A DNA stretch of 64,000 bases from Dryocosmus kuriphilus. Its lineage: Eukaryota > Arthropoda > Insecta > Hymenoptera > Cynipidae. The notes beneath the pieces were generated by a model, which saw only the letters and a program-made list of their open reading frames with translations, was not told where the DNA came from and did not search any database. Position 1 is the stretch's first letter; each line of letters begins with the position of its first letter. The translations under genes were made by a program, and so were the position numbers. The stretch lies in assembly GCA_038277395.1 (NCBI GenBank), contig CM076189.1:232129918-232193917 (forward strand). Reading direction: 5' to 3'. Positions 1 to 10,802 of the stretch are shown here, piece after piece.

Positions 1-1180
1 CGTACTTTTCTTGTCCTTAAGTCAAACATTCAGAAAAAATTTCACTTTTTCGTTAAATATCGATATTAACGGCTAAAAGTGGGGTGTACTGGTAATTTTT
101 GTACTTTAAAACATGTTTAATAAAGTTTTCTAAATGGATTTTGTATGGAATTCAAACTTTCTTTGAAAAAAATTTCAAATATGACCTTCAAAAATGGGGC
201 TCTGCATAGATATTACCCCTTACTTTCTTTTACGTCTGGTTTATGCATACATTTTTGCTCATACAGCCAGAAAATAATGCCTGAATTAAGATTATCGAAA
301 ATATCTGGTACATTTCAATGAAAGACTGATTGGAGACCTAATTATTATCCACTGATTGATATCAGTTCTTGATATTTTCAGTATGGTGAAACAAATAGAT
401 CTTTAAGGTATTTTCTTTAGGCATTGTAACATAACATTCCATGGTCTTTGGATCTTATTAAGACATTATAAGTTTCGATCAAGTTTTTCCACGAATGTTT
501 TCATAATCCTAATCCTGTAGTTACATTTGTCCTTTAATTTCTTTCAGGACATCTAATTTTTGTTTTTTTTTTCATATTATCTGTTCTTTAAGAAGGTTAT
601 TTTCTTTATACAGTCAGAAAATAATGGTTAAATTACAAATATTTAAAATATGTCAAAAACTGCAATGAAGGACTGCTTGGAGAACTAATTATTATTTGCT
701 TAAAATTACATTCAATTAATTCTGTAATACGTTTAATTTGTATCCATTTATTAGGTATTTGCATAATTCTCATCTAATCTGCAGAACACGAATCTGAACG
801 TTATGTCTCTATATTATCAAGACTGACATAATCCTTATCTCAAGCTTAATTGCATAAACCTGATATTGTGACATTTCGCTCATGATATTTTAAGGGCGAT
901 TTATTTACTTTACGCTCAGCTTATCTATTTCTTATCATTAACATCAATCAGAAAACCTTCTTGATAATTAACAAGGTTTATCATTCCCAATAAAAAAGGA
1001 TGCTTTCTTCGTTAAATGATTGTACAGTAAAGTTTGCACTTTAATTTAAAAACCTTTGAGACGTATAAAACAAAAAACCTCCTGATTTGCTCATATTTGT
1101 CTCAATTGTTGTTCAGATCACCCGGTAGTTGAATGAATGGAAACATCAACAATGCCCTGAAATAATCTTCATTGAGCATT
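1..1180. other. AT-rich, no gene seen
   Basis: AT-rich DNA without long frames or clear repeats. Confidence 0.6.
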
Positions 1181-1735
1181 TGCCATGGAAGAAAGGAAGG
1201 AAATTCTTTATTTGCCACATCGTTCCTCCTTTTCTCCACCCGAGTCCCGTTCTGCTTGTCCGATTCTGGCTGCGGAATCCCTACGACCGCGGATATGTAT
1301 TGCCCTGGCGGAGAAGTACACGACTAGAGGATGGCTTCTGGTCGTGGTGGATGGACACAGACAGGTCCTCATTGTATTCCGCAGCCAGTAAATTCTCCTG
1401 AGCACGGAGTGTAAATGAGAGCCAAGCAGCTACCCGGCCTCAGCCAGAGTGTTACTCGCTTCCAAGTCTATCCGAGGATCCGAGGAGGAACCGGAGCCCT
1501 GCACCGAAGGAGAGATTTATCTTCCGGCGACGATGCAGCAGTCCTTTGTCGCCAGCCGCGGTGAGAAGTTCGCATTTTTCGCCATTTTTTCTTTGCCCCA
1601 TGTTCCTTTTTTTAAACTGCGTATTGCTCGACCATGGAGGCCATTCTTCGGCTACCGGAATTGAGCCCATGAGAGCTACCGCATCAGGGCCGTTCGAGAA
1701 GGGAGGGGTCAGAAGGATCGAAAAGAAATAATTCC
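1181..1735. other. GC-rich island, both strands open
   Basis: The base composition rises sharply against its surroundings. Frames of 60-90 codons are open on both strands with no recognisable motif. This could be regulatory DNA or an unrecognised exon. Confidence 0.4.
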
Positions 1736-4729
1736 TGAATCTTGAAAAAATACTTGTAAAATATTTAAGAAGTTCAGTTTGGCGTTTCTCTTCTTTCCAT
1801 ATTTCGAACTGAATATTGCTGCAGTTTAAAGAAGTTCGTGTAGTAATTGGAAGTCATATATATACAACTCTAAAGAAAAGTTCTTAATTTAGGACGGGTT
1901 GTGAAAAGGATTTAAGTATCACAGCTTCTTCAGATTGTACAAAATACTACCTTGCACTATTAGGTACTACTACTGGTTAGTTGAAAAGCTATTTTTGCTA
2001 ATGAATGCCATTTGGTGGAATCTAAAGCGTTATTTTTATTGTCGTGTCTATACGTCCAGACACAATTCATGTCCCTTCCCCCTTTCCAAGTCCGTACCTT
2101 CAGACTCGACTGTGTTATAAACGTACATAAACGTACGGACTGTCCGTAACTTTAGATTTGGCCATTATTTATATGGAGTTTAAGTAAAATGTCTTTTTGC
2201 TTTTTAATTACATATGAAATTTTTTCAATTATTAATTAGTATTTGATCTATTTTTATTTCACAACCTGATAGAAAAAATCTACCCGCTTTGCGGGCACAT
2301 TCTCATCGCGCGCCGCGCTTCGCGCGAAGTATGAGCGCGCCTCGGGGCGCGCAATCTGATGGTCGTCGCGCTTCGCGCTCCGATATTTTTGAACCTCACG
2401 CTTCGCGCTCAGGTGTTCTTAGTCCTTGCACTTCGTACTCGGTTTTCGTTACTCATAGATCTGAAGTTTTCAAAACAGCTGCTTTTAATAAAATTATTAA
2501 ATTTGAATTTTATTAAAAATTATAAAGAAAACTAGTGGTCGTCGCGCTTCGCGCTCCGATATATTTGAAGCTCGCGCTTTACGGTCGGGTGTTTTTGGTC
2601 CTCGCACTTTTCAGAACACTTTTCGCAAGTTTTCAAAACACTTTCAAAACACAGACAGACACCGTCGTAAAAACATTTTTTTCTTACTTAGGGGGTCTTA
2701 AAACGTGGAGATTTGATGAAAACTGGGGGGAGGGGGTCAAATTTTACATAAATATAATAGCTTCTCTGATGAGAATGTAAAAAGTATAATATCGAAAATT
2801 TGGGGTAGGGATGACGTTAGAAGCAATGGACCGATGTGAGTGTGACGTAATGATATAGAAAACTCTATTGAAATATTCACTTTGAAGACAAATTGTTTGC
2901 TTTTTAATTCTTCAAATTAAAAAATTTCATCTCCAAAGATCATATCTTGACGTTGGATTAAAAAATGCTTCTATGTTGATACTTTTCGTTCTAAATTATA
3001 CATTTAGAACGCTCATGTTAAAAGTATTTTTCTTATAAATGTTTAAATTTAATCTTGTAATTCGTTCAAAACATCCATTGAAGATCAGTAAGGTAAATGA
3101 ACGAAATTTCTGCTCATTGAAGATTAAAGGCTAGTTTTCTTCTCTTACTTATTCTTCACTTCCATGAAAATTCGGCAAAATTCAGAGAAGTATTTTGTGT
3201 TCATGGTACTACCTCGTATTACCAAAACCCTCCTTAATTCAGTACTCGCAAAAAATCCAACCCTAATAAATTTTTTTCTCCATTTCTTTCCTGTTCCCTT
3301 CCAGGAAAATAAAATTCTATACCCTCTGGGTTCAAATTAATTAATGCTCAGTCACTCGAAGATTCATTCCTATGAAGAATTATATTATTGTTAAACTTGA
3401 AATCTACCTAGTTGTTGAAAATTGTTTTCATTTGATTTTTATAAATTTTTCTTTTGTTGATTCTTGTGAAGTGGAACAAGTGAATTGACGGCCCTGTTAG
3501 GCGTGGAACTCTTACATTAAGGCTTTAAGTTAATTTACGTGGACGTGTATTCCCGCGCCACGTATTTTGTCAACGGGGGGACGACATTTTTCATTTGTTT
3601 TCTTTTTGTGAACGACATTATATCGTTCGAGGTAAATAACTTTCTCGGAAACAGGCACCCCTGGAATTTTCATTTGGGTCGAATTGTAGTGAAATGAGGT
3701 GGCTAAAGCCCCTGATAAAGTACGAGAACTTTCGTCTGAATTTTTTTTTACTTATAAAATTAGTGTTTTCGAAATGCGGGCGTGGAATTGTAATTGAAAT
3801 TGAAAGTTATATCATTTTTAATTGGAAGCATGAAGCCCAGGATTAAAAGTTGGAATGCTATTTGTTTAGAAATAAGTCAGATTTTCTGGGACATTCTAGT
3901 GTTGAACCTTAATTTATCTAATGCAAAAAGCTTCCAAATTTGCACACTATAATTCTGTGTACATTCTTTTAAGAGTTCCAACTTTAAATTCATGAAAATT
4001 AATCATGATTTGTGTAAATTTTTAGAAATAGAGCACCACTGAATTCAAAGTCTTTGAAATATTGATCCAGTAAGTGACTGTCAAAGTTGCAGTTTGTGGT
4101 CTAACATCATCAATTTCAATTTCCGGAACTGGAGAACTTGAGAAGATTCGCAAATAACCTTGAACCGGTTTCCAGAAGAGATTCTCGCATTCGATTGAAT
4201 TCGACATTCTCACATACCAAGTCCCTGGGAGCTAGTAGATCGTCGTCCACAAGGTCTTCATAGTATAGAATGCGCGATCGACTTCGCATAGTTTTAGTGA
4301 AACGACACCTAGCGGTGTCAATTATATCCTCACCATCTGCCCGTCTAGGAAACTCTCGTCACTTTGAGGTATTCGGTGCCTCTAATACTCTAATTCTAGG
4401 CCGACCTTAAAGTCCCAGGTACGATCAAAGGGACTCATTTCGAGAGATTTCTAATCGAGAACTTTGGAAGGAACTTTGTCTTCGAGAGGCTGCTTAAGAG
4501 GACACGTAATTGTTGACCCTATTCTTGCTTGCTAGCCTAAAGGGAAGGACTGAAGTTTGAATTAGGGGAATTCTGTCGACAGTCTTGAACGACTATTGAA
4601 ATAAGAAACTGGGAAAGTAGGAAAGTAGAGAATTTGGATATAGGTCTGGGATCTTTTTTTTAAATAGAACTTTAGTTTTGGGTTTCCTACAAAAGAAATT
4701 TATTGGAGTTAAAGTTACTTTCAGAGATC
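1736..4729. other. AT-rich intergenic DNA around a family A copy
   Basis: Apart from the family A copy at 2281-2779 I see no gene. A brief stretch at 3470-3660 is unique-looking. Confidence 0.5.
2281..2779 (-). mobile_element. family A element, short copy
   Basis: This is an inverted copy of the repeat family seen at 11341 and 23118. On the plus strand it starts with the CCCGCTTTGCGGG hairpin, followed by ACATTCTCATC, passes through several GCGCTTCGCGC palindromes (2310-2580) and a region encoding GGLKTWRF-like sequence, and ends in GATGAGAATGT at 2769-2779. It lacks the roughly 150-bp repeat region of the long copies. No transposase was recognised. Confidence 0.7.
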
Positions 4730-4987
4730 GGCAAAAGGTTCTGGACTGAATCCTTAATGATTTTTACGATTTAGGATCTGGATTGGACCTGACAGGATTT
4801 TATTAGTGTTTTAAGTCCGGACTGGACTCTTTGGCTCCGGAAGAGTGCGTAAGGATTTTAACAGTTTCCAGTCTGAATCAGCCCGTTCAGAATTTTAAAA
4901 CGTTTGGGTACTGACATTTCAGTAAGTTCGGTCCGCAAGATACCATAAAGGATATTCAATGTTTCAAGTTGAGACCGAATCTTTACG
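4730..4987. repeat. degenerate minisatellite, left part
   Basis: This is a run of imperfect repeats of a phrase of roughly 30-60 bp built around TTTCGGGTCTGGA, GGACC and CCTTAAGGAT. The same phrases resume at 8429 after the mariner insertion. The two parts therefore formed one array before the transposon arrived. Confidence 0.65.
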
Positions 4988-5100
4988 TACGAGGCACGTC
5001 CAGAAAGTAAGTGTACTCAATTTATGTAGGCTTCAAAAAAAATTTATCAAATCAAAAGCATATTTGGTTACACTTGTACATATGTAAGTTATTTTTCTTC

Positions 5101-5273
5101 ATACCTCGGTCGAAAGTACGTACTTTCGTACCTAATATCAGAGACGAAAGTTCAACATTTACTCCCTGTGGGAAGTACACGCGCGCCCTCTATAACGGCG
5201 CGGCGGGAGGAAAGAATCATATACCTCGGTCGAAAGTAGACTACGCGCGCCCTCTATAACGGCGGGAGGAACG
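5101..5273 (+). promoter_or_regulatory. duplicated candidate promoter of the Crypton gene
   Basis: Two diverged direct copies, about 120 bp apart, begin ATACCTCGGTCGAAAGTA (5101 and 5221). Each contains ACGCGCGCCCTCTATAACGG (about 5177 and 5239). The CTATAA core in a GC-rich setting lies 130-220 bp upstream of the recombinase ATG at 5403 and could be a TATA-type promoter. That role is inferred from position only. Confidence 0.35.
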
Positions 5274-5402
5274 AATTTCTCATGTGTATTAAAACTAATT
5301 CTTAACCTCTGTCATTGCTGTTGTTACCTCTAACCTTAGAAGTAGTTGTCAATGTTGTTTTGTCGTCAATTAATTGCGGATTAATTCAAAAACCCAGGAA
5401 AA

Positions 5403-7213
5403 ATGAACAATACGTTGTCATCTGATGATTCCTTAGACGAGGAAGATGTTATAAGAAATTTCGATGCAGAAGCGCAATTGATAGTAAATACAGATACGTT
5501 GCCAAAGAAGTCTGTTGATCGTTATAATCTTGTTTACGACTCATACAAAAAGTGGAAGCTAGAACACAAAACTTTACTGTCAAACTCTGAAGAAAGTAAT
5601 TTAATTGTATACTTCAAAGGCCTAACTACAAAATTAAAACCATCAACTATATGGAGTGTTTGGTCAATGTTAAAAACAACATTTAAATTTCAGAGACAAT
5701 GTTAACATGAATAATTTTCTTAACTTGAAAGCTTTAGTCAAAAATAACTCTAAAGGTTACAAACCGAAAAAATCCTTGGTTTTAAAATGGGATGAAATTT
5801 TAAAATTTATTAATAATGCACCAGACTATGTTCACTTAGCTTCAAAGGTTAGTATTTATATTTATTTTTATTTATTGCTTAGCGTTTTATCTTTTAATGC
5901 ATACTGTAATTACTAATAATCAACTCATCGTGACATGTAAATCTATTTCTATAATAATTACAGGTTATTTTAATCTTCGGCATATGTGGAGCTCTTAGAT
6001 GTGATGAGCTTACGAAACTTAGAATCCAAGATGTAGAAAACAATGGTAATAAGTATCTTATTTCTATTCATGACTCGAAGAATGACATGCCTCGACAATT
6101 TATTATCGGCGACCCTTTCTACAAGAAAGTTACTCAGTACATATCACTAAGACCTGATGACCGATTTACTGATAGATTTTTTATCCAGTATCATAAAGGG
6201 AACTGTCAACGTCAAGTTATTGGCAAGAATAAAATGGGGGAAACACCTCAAATTATAGCTGTATACCTAAACTTGAAAAATCCAAAACAATTTACTGGTC
6301 ATTGCTTTCGTAGAACGGGTGCAACACTTTTGTCCAACTCAGGAGCCAGCACTACCATGCTTAAACAACTAGGTGGATGGAAGTCACTTACAGTAGCACA
6401 AGGTTACTTTTTTATTTATTTATTTAGATTGTAAATATGTCCTATCATTTACTAATTGTATAAATATAGAAAAATTTAATACTTTGTTAAATATTCAGAT
6501 ACTAAAATATTTTTATCTTGAGATCTTACCTATAAATGATTTAATTATTTACAGGTTATGTCGACAATTCGTTGAAAAACAGAGAAAAAATTTATAATTG
6601 TATTACTAATGCTACTGTATCTAATGATCATATGAATACACAACCATCGACTAGTAAAACTTACTCTAGTGGCACAGTAACTGCAAAGAAAAATTTGGAA
6701 TCTACTGGACAAAATGTTAATTCCACTGATTTTTCCGCTGATTTTTCTGATGATTTTGTAATAAGTGAAGATGATCTAGTAACTATTGATAAATTAAATC
6801 AATCGACAACACCGGAACCTCCAATAACCTCGATAACAACACAAACAAAGAAACAAGTACTAACAGAATATAATAAACAGTCAACTTCATCTCATTTTAT
6901 GACAAAACCACCGATTTCAGTCTTTGCTAAAAAACAAGAAAATGAACCACCATTAAAAATAAGGAAAAATGATGAAACTAATACTCATGCCAGTAAACTA
7001 TCATCAGAATGCTTATCTACAAATTTAAAATTGAATAATCAAGTTATAAATTATCAAAACTGTGTATTTCGCGGAGATATTATTTTTAACTGCTCTAATA
7101 TTAAATATGAAAACTGCGTTTTTTATGGAAGTATTATTAACAATTGTAATCATTCACATGAGAATGAAAACGATAAAAATAACCAGCAAGCAATAAGAGT
7201 TTTTAGCTTATAA
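5403..7213 (+). pseudogene. Crypton tyrosine recombinase, three exons, one frameshift
   Basis: Exons are 5403-5847, 5964-6402 and 6555-7213. The introns (116 and 152 bp) have GT-AG ends, and the second is phase 1. The sum equals a 513-residue protein after allowing for one extra base at about 5703, where the first frame stops just before a second frame opens. The SAM-like N-terminal domain lies in exon 1. The catalytic residues are visible: Arg in GALRCDEL, HxxR in GHCFRRTG, Trp in GGWKS, and the nucleophilic Tyr in GYVDNS as the second codon after intron 2. The tail (6600-7213) is Ser/Thr/Asn-rich and ends with repeated NCVF-type motifs (YQNCVFRGD, YENCVFYGS). The enzyme would cut and rejoin DNA through a phosphotyrosine. 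This is the architecture of insect CryptonI families. A base error in the sequence rather than a real mutation is possible. Confidence 0.85.
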
Positions 7214-7323
7214 TATGTTGTATTTTATAAATTTTATAATAAATATAACAGACATCTTTAACAAAGTGGAATTAATTTATTTTAGAAAAAATATTATTAG
7301 ACTTGACTCTTCGAATGTATTGG

Positions 7324-7388
7324 GATGCCTGCCCCCACGACCAGCAGCACTCGCTTCGCTCGTGCCGCAAATGTCAGGGGCAGGCATC
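7324..7388. repeat. short palindrome in the Crypton 3' flank
   Basis: Perfect 12-bp arms, GATGCCTGCCCC at 7324-7335 and its complement at 7377-7388, enclose an inner GCAC...GTGC palindrome with TCGCTTCGCTC at its centre. It follows the recombinase stop by about 110 bp. It could be a tiny MITE or a structured 3' end of the element. Confidence 0.6.
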
Positions 7389-7471
7389 AATAACATGCTT
7401 ATCAACATTTAAAAGTCAAAAAAAAGTAAAATTAATAACGTACTTTCGACCGGCTATGAAGAAAAATCGTA

Positions 7472-7587
7472 TACACTACGTGGCCCAAAAGTTGAAATCT
7501 CGGTCCTGCGCGAAATGCTGCCCTCGGCTTCGCCTCGGCAGCATGACGCGCAGGGCCGAAAATTCAACTTTCGGCCCGTGTAGTGTA
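7472..7587. mobile_element. 116-bp hairpin element (MITE-like)
   Basis: Arms of about 25 bp begin TACACTAC and include GGCCC and AGTTGAA on both sides. The centre has nested palindromes (GCTGCC...GGCAGC around TCGGCTTCGCCTCGG). It abuts the broken C-terminus of the mariner transposase. No clear target duplication was resolved. Confidence 0.55.
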
Positions 7588-7589
7588 AT

Positions 7590-8298
7590 ATACTATTTCG
7601 ACATAGTCACTATCCCTCTCGATGCAAGTGGTGAGCCGCGGGATCAATTTTTTGATGCCTGCCTCGAAGAAGTCTCCCGCCAGCTCTTTCGCCCACTTCT
7701 CCACCCTCCCCCCTTCACCTCCTCGTCCGTTGAAAACTTGTTTCCACCCATGTGCACCTTCAGGGAAGTGAAGAGATGGAAATCTGAAGGGGCCAGGTCA
7801 GGGAAATACGGGGGGTGGTTCAAAACGTCCCATCCAAAAGAATCCAGGAGTTGCTTCGTGGCGTTGGCCGTGTGAGGTTTGGCATTGTCATGCAGCAGGT
7901 AGACTCCCTTCGTCAGCATGCCCCTCCTTTTATTCTGAATCGCCCTTTTCAATTTTTTCAGCGTCTCACAGTTCTTGCCGCGTTGATGGTCTCCCCGTGA
8001 GGCAGATATTCAATCAAAATTATACCTTTATGGTCCCAAAACACGGATGCACAAGTTCGTCAGTCACAATTGAAGGTCTTTCGCTCCTCTGATCGTCATG
8101 CACGGAAGTACGGCCATTTTTAAATTCGCGACACCACTTGTACATACTCGTACGATTCATAGCTCCATTACCGTAAACAGTTTTCACCTCATTATAAATC
8201 TCAACTGGAGCTTTTCCCTTCACAACGAGGTAGCGAATTACGGCGCGAATTTCGACATTTTTCGCGAGAGATGCTACTGCGTTAAGAGTTTTCAACAC
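7590..8298 (-). pseudogene. mariner transposase, internally deleted and frameshifted
   Basis: The N-terminal part (8298-8030) has the mariner helix-turn-helix: an IRYLVVKGKAP segment, then YKWCREFKNGRTSV, then the linker ending IVTDEL. It then joins abruptly to sequence encoding WDHKG, so the segment with the first catalytic Asp is missing. A frameshift lies near 7955. The C-terminal part (7952-7644) keeps HDNAKPH and DLAPSDFHLF, the second and third acidic residues of the D,D34D triad. A second frameshift in a G-run near 7702 moves the real C-terminus (GDFFEAGIKKL, ending DYVE) into another frame down to about 7600. The first in-frame start is GTG, so the true ATG is uncertain. It cannot encode an active enzyme. 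Confidence 0.85.
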
Positions 8299-8428
8299 AC
8301 TAACTTCGGATTGGTCTCGTTTGGAAGGGGAGGGGTCAGGCTACGCGGCAGTGTTGCCAACATGTCGAAAAAGTATTCCCTACAGCTGTGAGAGTACCAG
8401 TACACTTACTTTCTGGACGTGCCTCGTA

Positions 8429-9180
8429 GTACAAAGTGTTCGGAGCAGACCCGAAGAAATATTTAAAGTTTCGGGTTTGGGCTGGATCCTTAAGGGTCGT
8501 ATAAGCTTCGAGTCATGAATTGTCCTTTAAGGCCTTTCAAATGTTTCGAGTTTGGAACAAATCTTGATTCTTAATTATTTTAAAGTGTTTAGATTTATCT
8601 CCCAGGCCTTTTGAGAGGTTGGGGTCCAGACATGATCGTTAAGGATCCTAAGTATTTCGGGTCTGGAATCGTTCCTTGAGGATTTCAAAAGGTTGGATTC
8701 CTTGCCGGACCCTTAATAATTTTAGAGGATTCGGAGCGAACCCCTAAGAATTTTGAAGAGTTTGAATTCAAACCGAACCCTTTAGTATATGAATCGGGTC
8801 CGGAACGGGTCCTTTAAGTATTTTTAATGTTTCGAGTTTAAAGCGGACCTATAGGATTTGGGAGAGATTAAGTTTCAGATATTATGACCCTTAAGGATCC
8901 TGAAAGTATTGGGCCCGAAAGAGCCCCTTAACGATGTTAAATGATTCAATTTTAAACCGGACCTTTGAGTATTTGCAAGTGCTCGGAGCGGACCCGTAGG
9001 AATGTGGAAAAGTTTGGGGTCTAGATTTGAAAATTAAGGACTCTAAACATTTTTGTTCCAGATCAAACTCTTAAGGATCCTCAAAGTTTTGGGGTCGGAA
9101 CGGTCCTTTAGGTATTTTTAATATTTCATGGCTGCTCCGGACCCTTATTAATTATTAAGGGTCCGGACAGAAACCTTACG
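8429..9180. repeat. degenerate minisatellite, right part
   Basis: This continues the array interrupted by the mariner at 4990-8426. Variants of GGTCCGGAACGGGTCC, CCTTAAGGATCC and TTTCGAGTTT recur about every 30-60 bp with heavy divergence, which suggests an old array. It fades out near 9180. Confidence 0.65.
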
Positions 9181-10120
9181 ACTTCTGAACAACTCTTTTT
9201 CACTATAGTTCGAAAAAATAAAAACGTATCCAATTAGGATGGCAATTTGAAATCTTATCCTTAAAGATTGTAACAAGTTACTTTTAGAATAAGTAGCCTA
9301 CCAAACAGTGGCAGTTATCTTATGTGGCAGAGGGCGACACCCGTCATTACAGTGGCATGCGACCCGGGAAACGGAAACACATATCGTGTCCTGAACCGAC
9401 ACCCCTTTCGGAACCTAACCGCGAGACTAAACACGTAACTGGCATTCTAGTTTCATCGAAGGAGGCTCACGTTGAATAGAGGACGTACTATGCGCCAGAA
9501 AGAATAGAAAGAAAAAAAAAAAGACGAGGCGAAAAAAAAGATGATACTCAGCGAGGTGGAGGAACGTGCATTACCATATGCATGAAAATAAAGATGGATG
9601 TAAAATCGTAAATGCTATAATAGAAACAGACTTCATAATTTTCCAAGTCAATCAGAGAATAGTTACATATGTATAGAAAAATAACAAATAGTTACGAAGT
9701 ACTATGTCGAGTAATGTTACTCAATACTTATTATAAGAGAAAAATGTTTATTTCTACCGGGTAAAAAATTGAAAATTTGTACTTTTTAATGGCAATTATT
9801 GAAGGTCTAAAATTAATGCAATTTTAAAAATATTTATTCTTTAAAAATAGATTATTTTTAAGAATGAGGTCTTACTGTGTTCTGTAGCAATTTTAAAATA
9901 CCTTATCATCTTTGATTTTAAAATTAATTTCTCATTTTCTAACTACAACTATTGGATTTATAACGTTCTTTTAATTTCATTAGTTTTACAATAATGCGTT
10001 CATGGGACCTCTATTTATAGCTAAATTTTTCTAACCTGCTTGATTTTTATTCAAATTATCTTAAAGTTATAGAGATTATAGGACAGACATTTTTAAAATA
10101 GTTTTTTCGGTTCCTTGAAT
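9181..10120. other. intergenic, nothing recognised
   Basis: 9290-9480 is moderately GC-rich unique DNA with a purine tract at 9505-9550. The remainder is AT-rich. No gene was seen. Confidence 0.5.
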
Positions 10121-10159
10121 CCCGTGTGGAAATTTTAGTCGGCACTAGTCAGTCCACGG

Positions 10160-10405
10160 TCGGGTAGCCCGACTTTAAATCGGGATCTGCTCGGGGAGTC
10201 CAGTTTTAAATCGAGTTTTAGTCGGGTTTTCTGGCTGGGATCCGACCATAACCGTCACGCTCGCTTATCCAGCCCCCGACCGGGGATCCCAGAAGGTGTA
10301 TCGTCAGGGAGCCTGATTTTAACTCGGGATCTGGTCTGGGAGCTTGGTCGAGCTTTCTGGAATCCGACCAGAACCGTCACGCTTGATTATCCAGCCTCCA
10401 CCAGG
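10160..10405. repeat. two diverged direct repeats of about 140 bp
   Basis: Both copies share CGGGATCTG, GGGAGC, CTTTCTGG or TTTTCTGG, ATCCGACCA and ACCGTCACGCT followed by TTATCCAGCC. They sit just inside the left CCCGTGTGGAAAT end. Confidence 0.65.
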
Positions 10406-10802
10406 ATTCAGCAGTACTCTAGCAGGCTTAAATATTAAAATAATTGGGTGTTAATTTTAATTTAATTTTTTTTAAAACTCAAGAAAAGGTTTTGGTTGCC
10501 GTAACCAAAAGTCAGGTTTTCACAAACAAACTTTGGATGGGAGTTCTTGATTTCTGGTCGCGGCAATCAAACCTTTTTCTTACGTGTAAAGGCTCATTTT
10601 ATTCCTTAAAAGGTTCTTTAAAACTCTCTCTTGCTTATTTTTATTCAAATTAAATATATTTAAGGAAAATACTGTTTATAAAAATGAAAGTTTTATAATT
10701 CTGAAAAAAACTTTTTTATTAAATCGAAACTGAAAATTAAATTATATGTAAGATTAAGTAAACCTTCTGTAACATATCTATGATACATCTTCCTCGTCAC
10801 CA

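Larger units (their letters stand above)
5089..7468 (+). mobile_element. Crypton-type tyrosine-recombinase element inserted in the mariner
   Basis: This insertion carries a three-exon tyrosine recombinase gene (5403-7213). Its flanks hold an imperfect inverted repeat: 5089-5119 (ATTTTTCTTCATA, then GGTCGAAAGTACGT) against 7438-7468. Known Cryptons lack terminal inverted repeats. The boundaries are therefore approximate, and the repeats may belong to another insertion or to the mariner 3' tail. On the right, a separate hairpin (7472-7587) separates the element from the mariner coding remnant. Confidence 0.65.
4990..8426 (-). mobile_element. mariner element with nested Crypton insertion
   Basis: The ends at 4990-5017 and 8399-8426 are a perfect 28-bp inverted repeat starting CGAGGCACGTCCAGAAAG. 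Both are flanked by TA (4988-4989 and 8427-8428), the mariner target duplication. The interrupted transposase reads on the minus strand from the right end (about 8298) to about 7600. Its 3' tail reappears at 5018-5100 after the inserted material. Removing the roughly 2.5-kb insert leaves about 0.9 kb, short for a mariner because the central catalytic region is deleted. Confidence 0.88.

Noticed and set aside
1129..1731. Plus-strand frames of 60-90 codons
   Set aside because: Several frames overlap on both strands with no shared motif. They are better explained by local GC content.
2289..2780. Plus-strand frames in the short family A copy
   Set aside because: Composed of palindromic GCGCTTCGCGC sequence and a degenerate tail. 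No protein family is evident.
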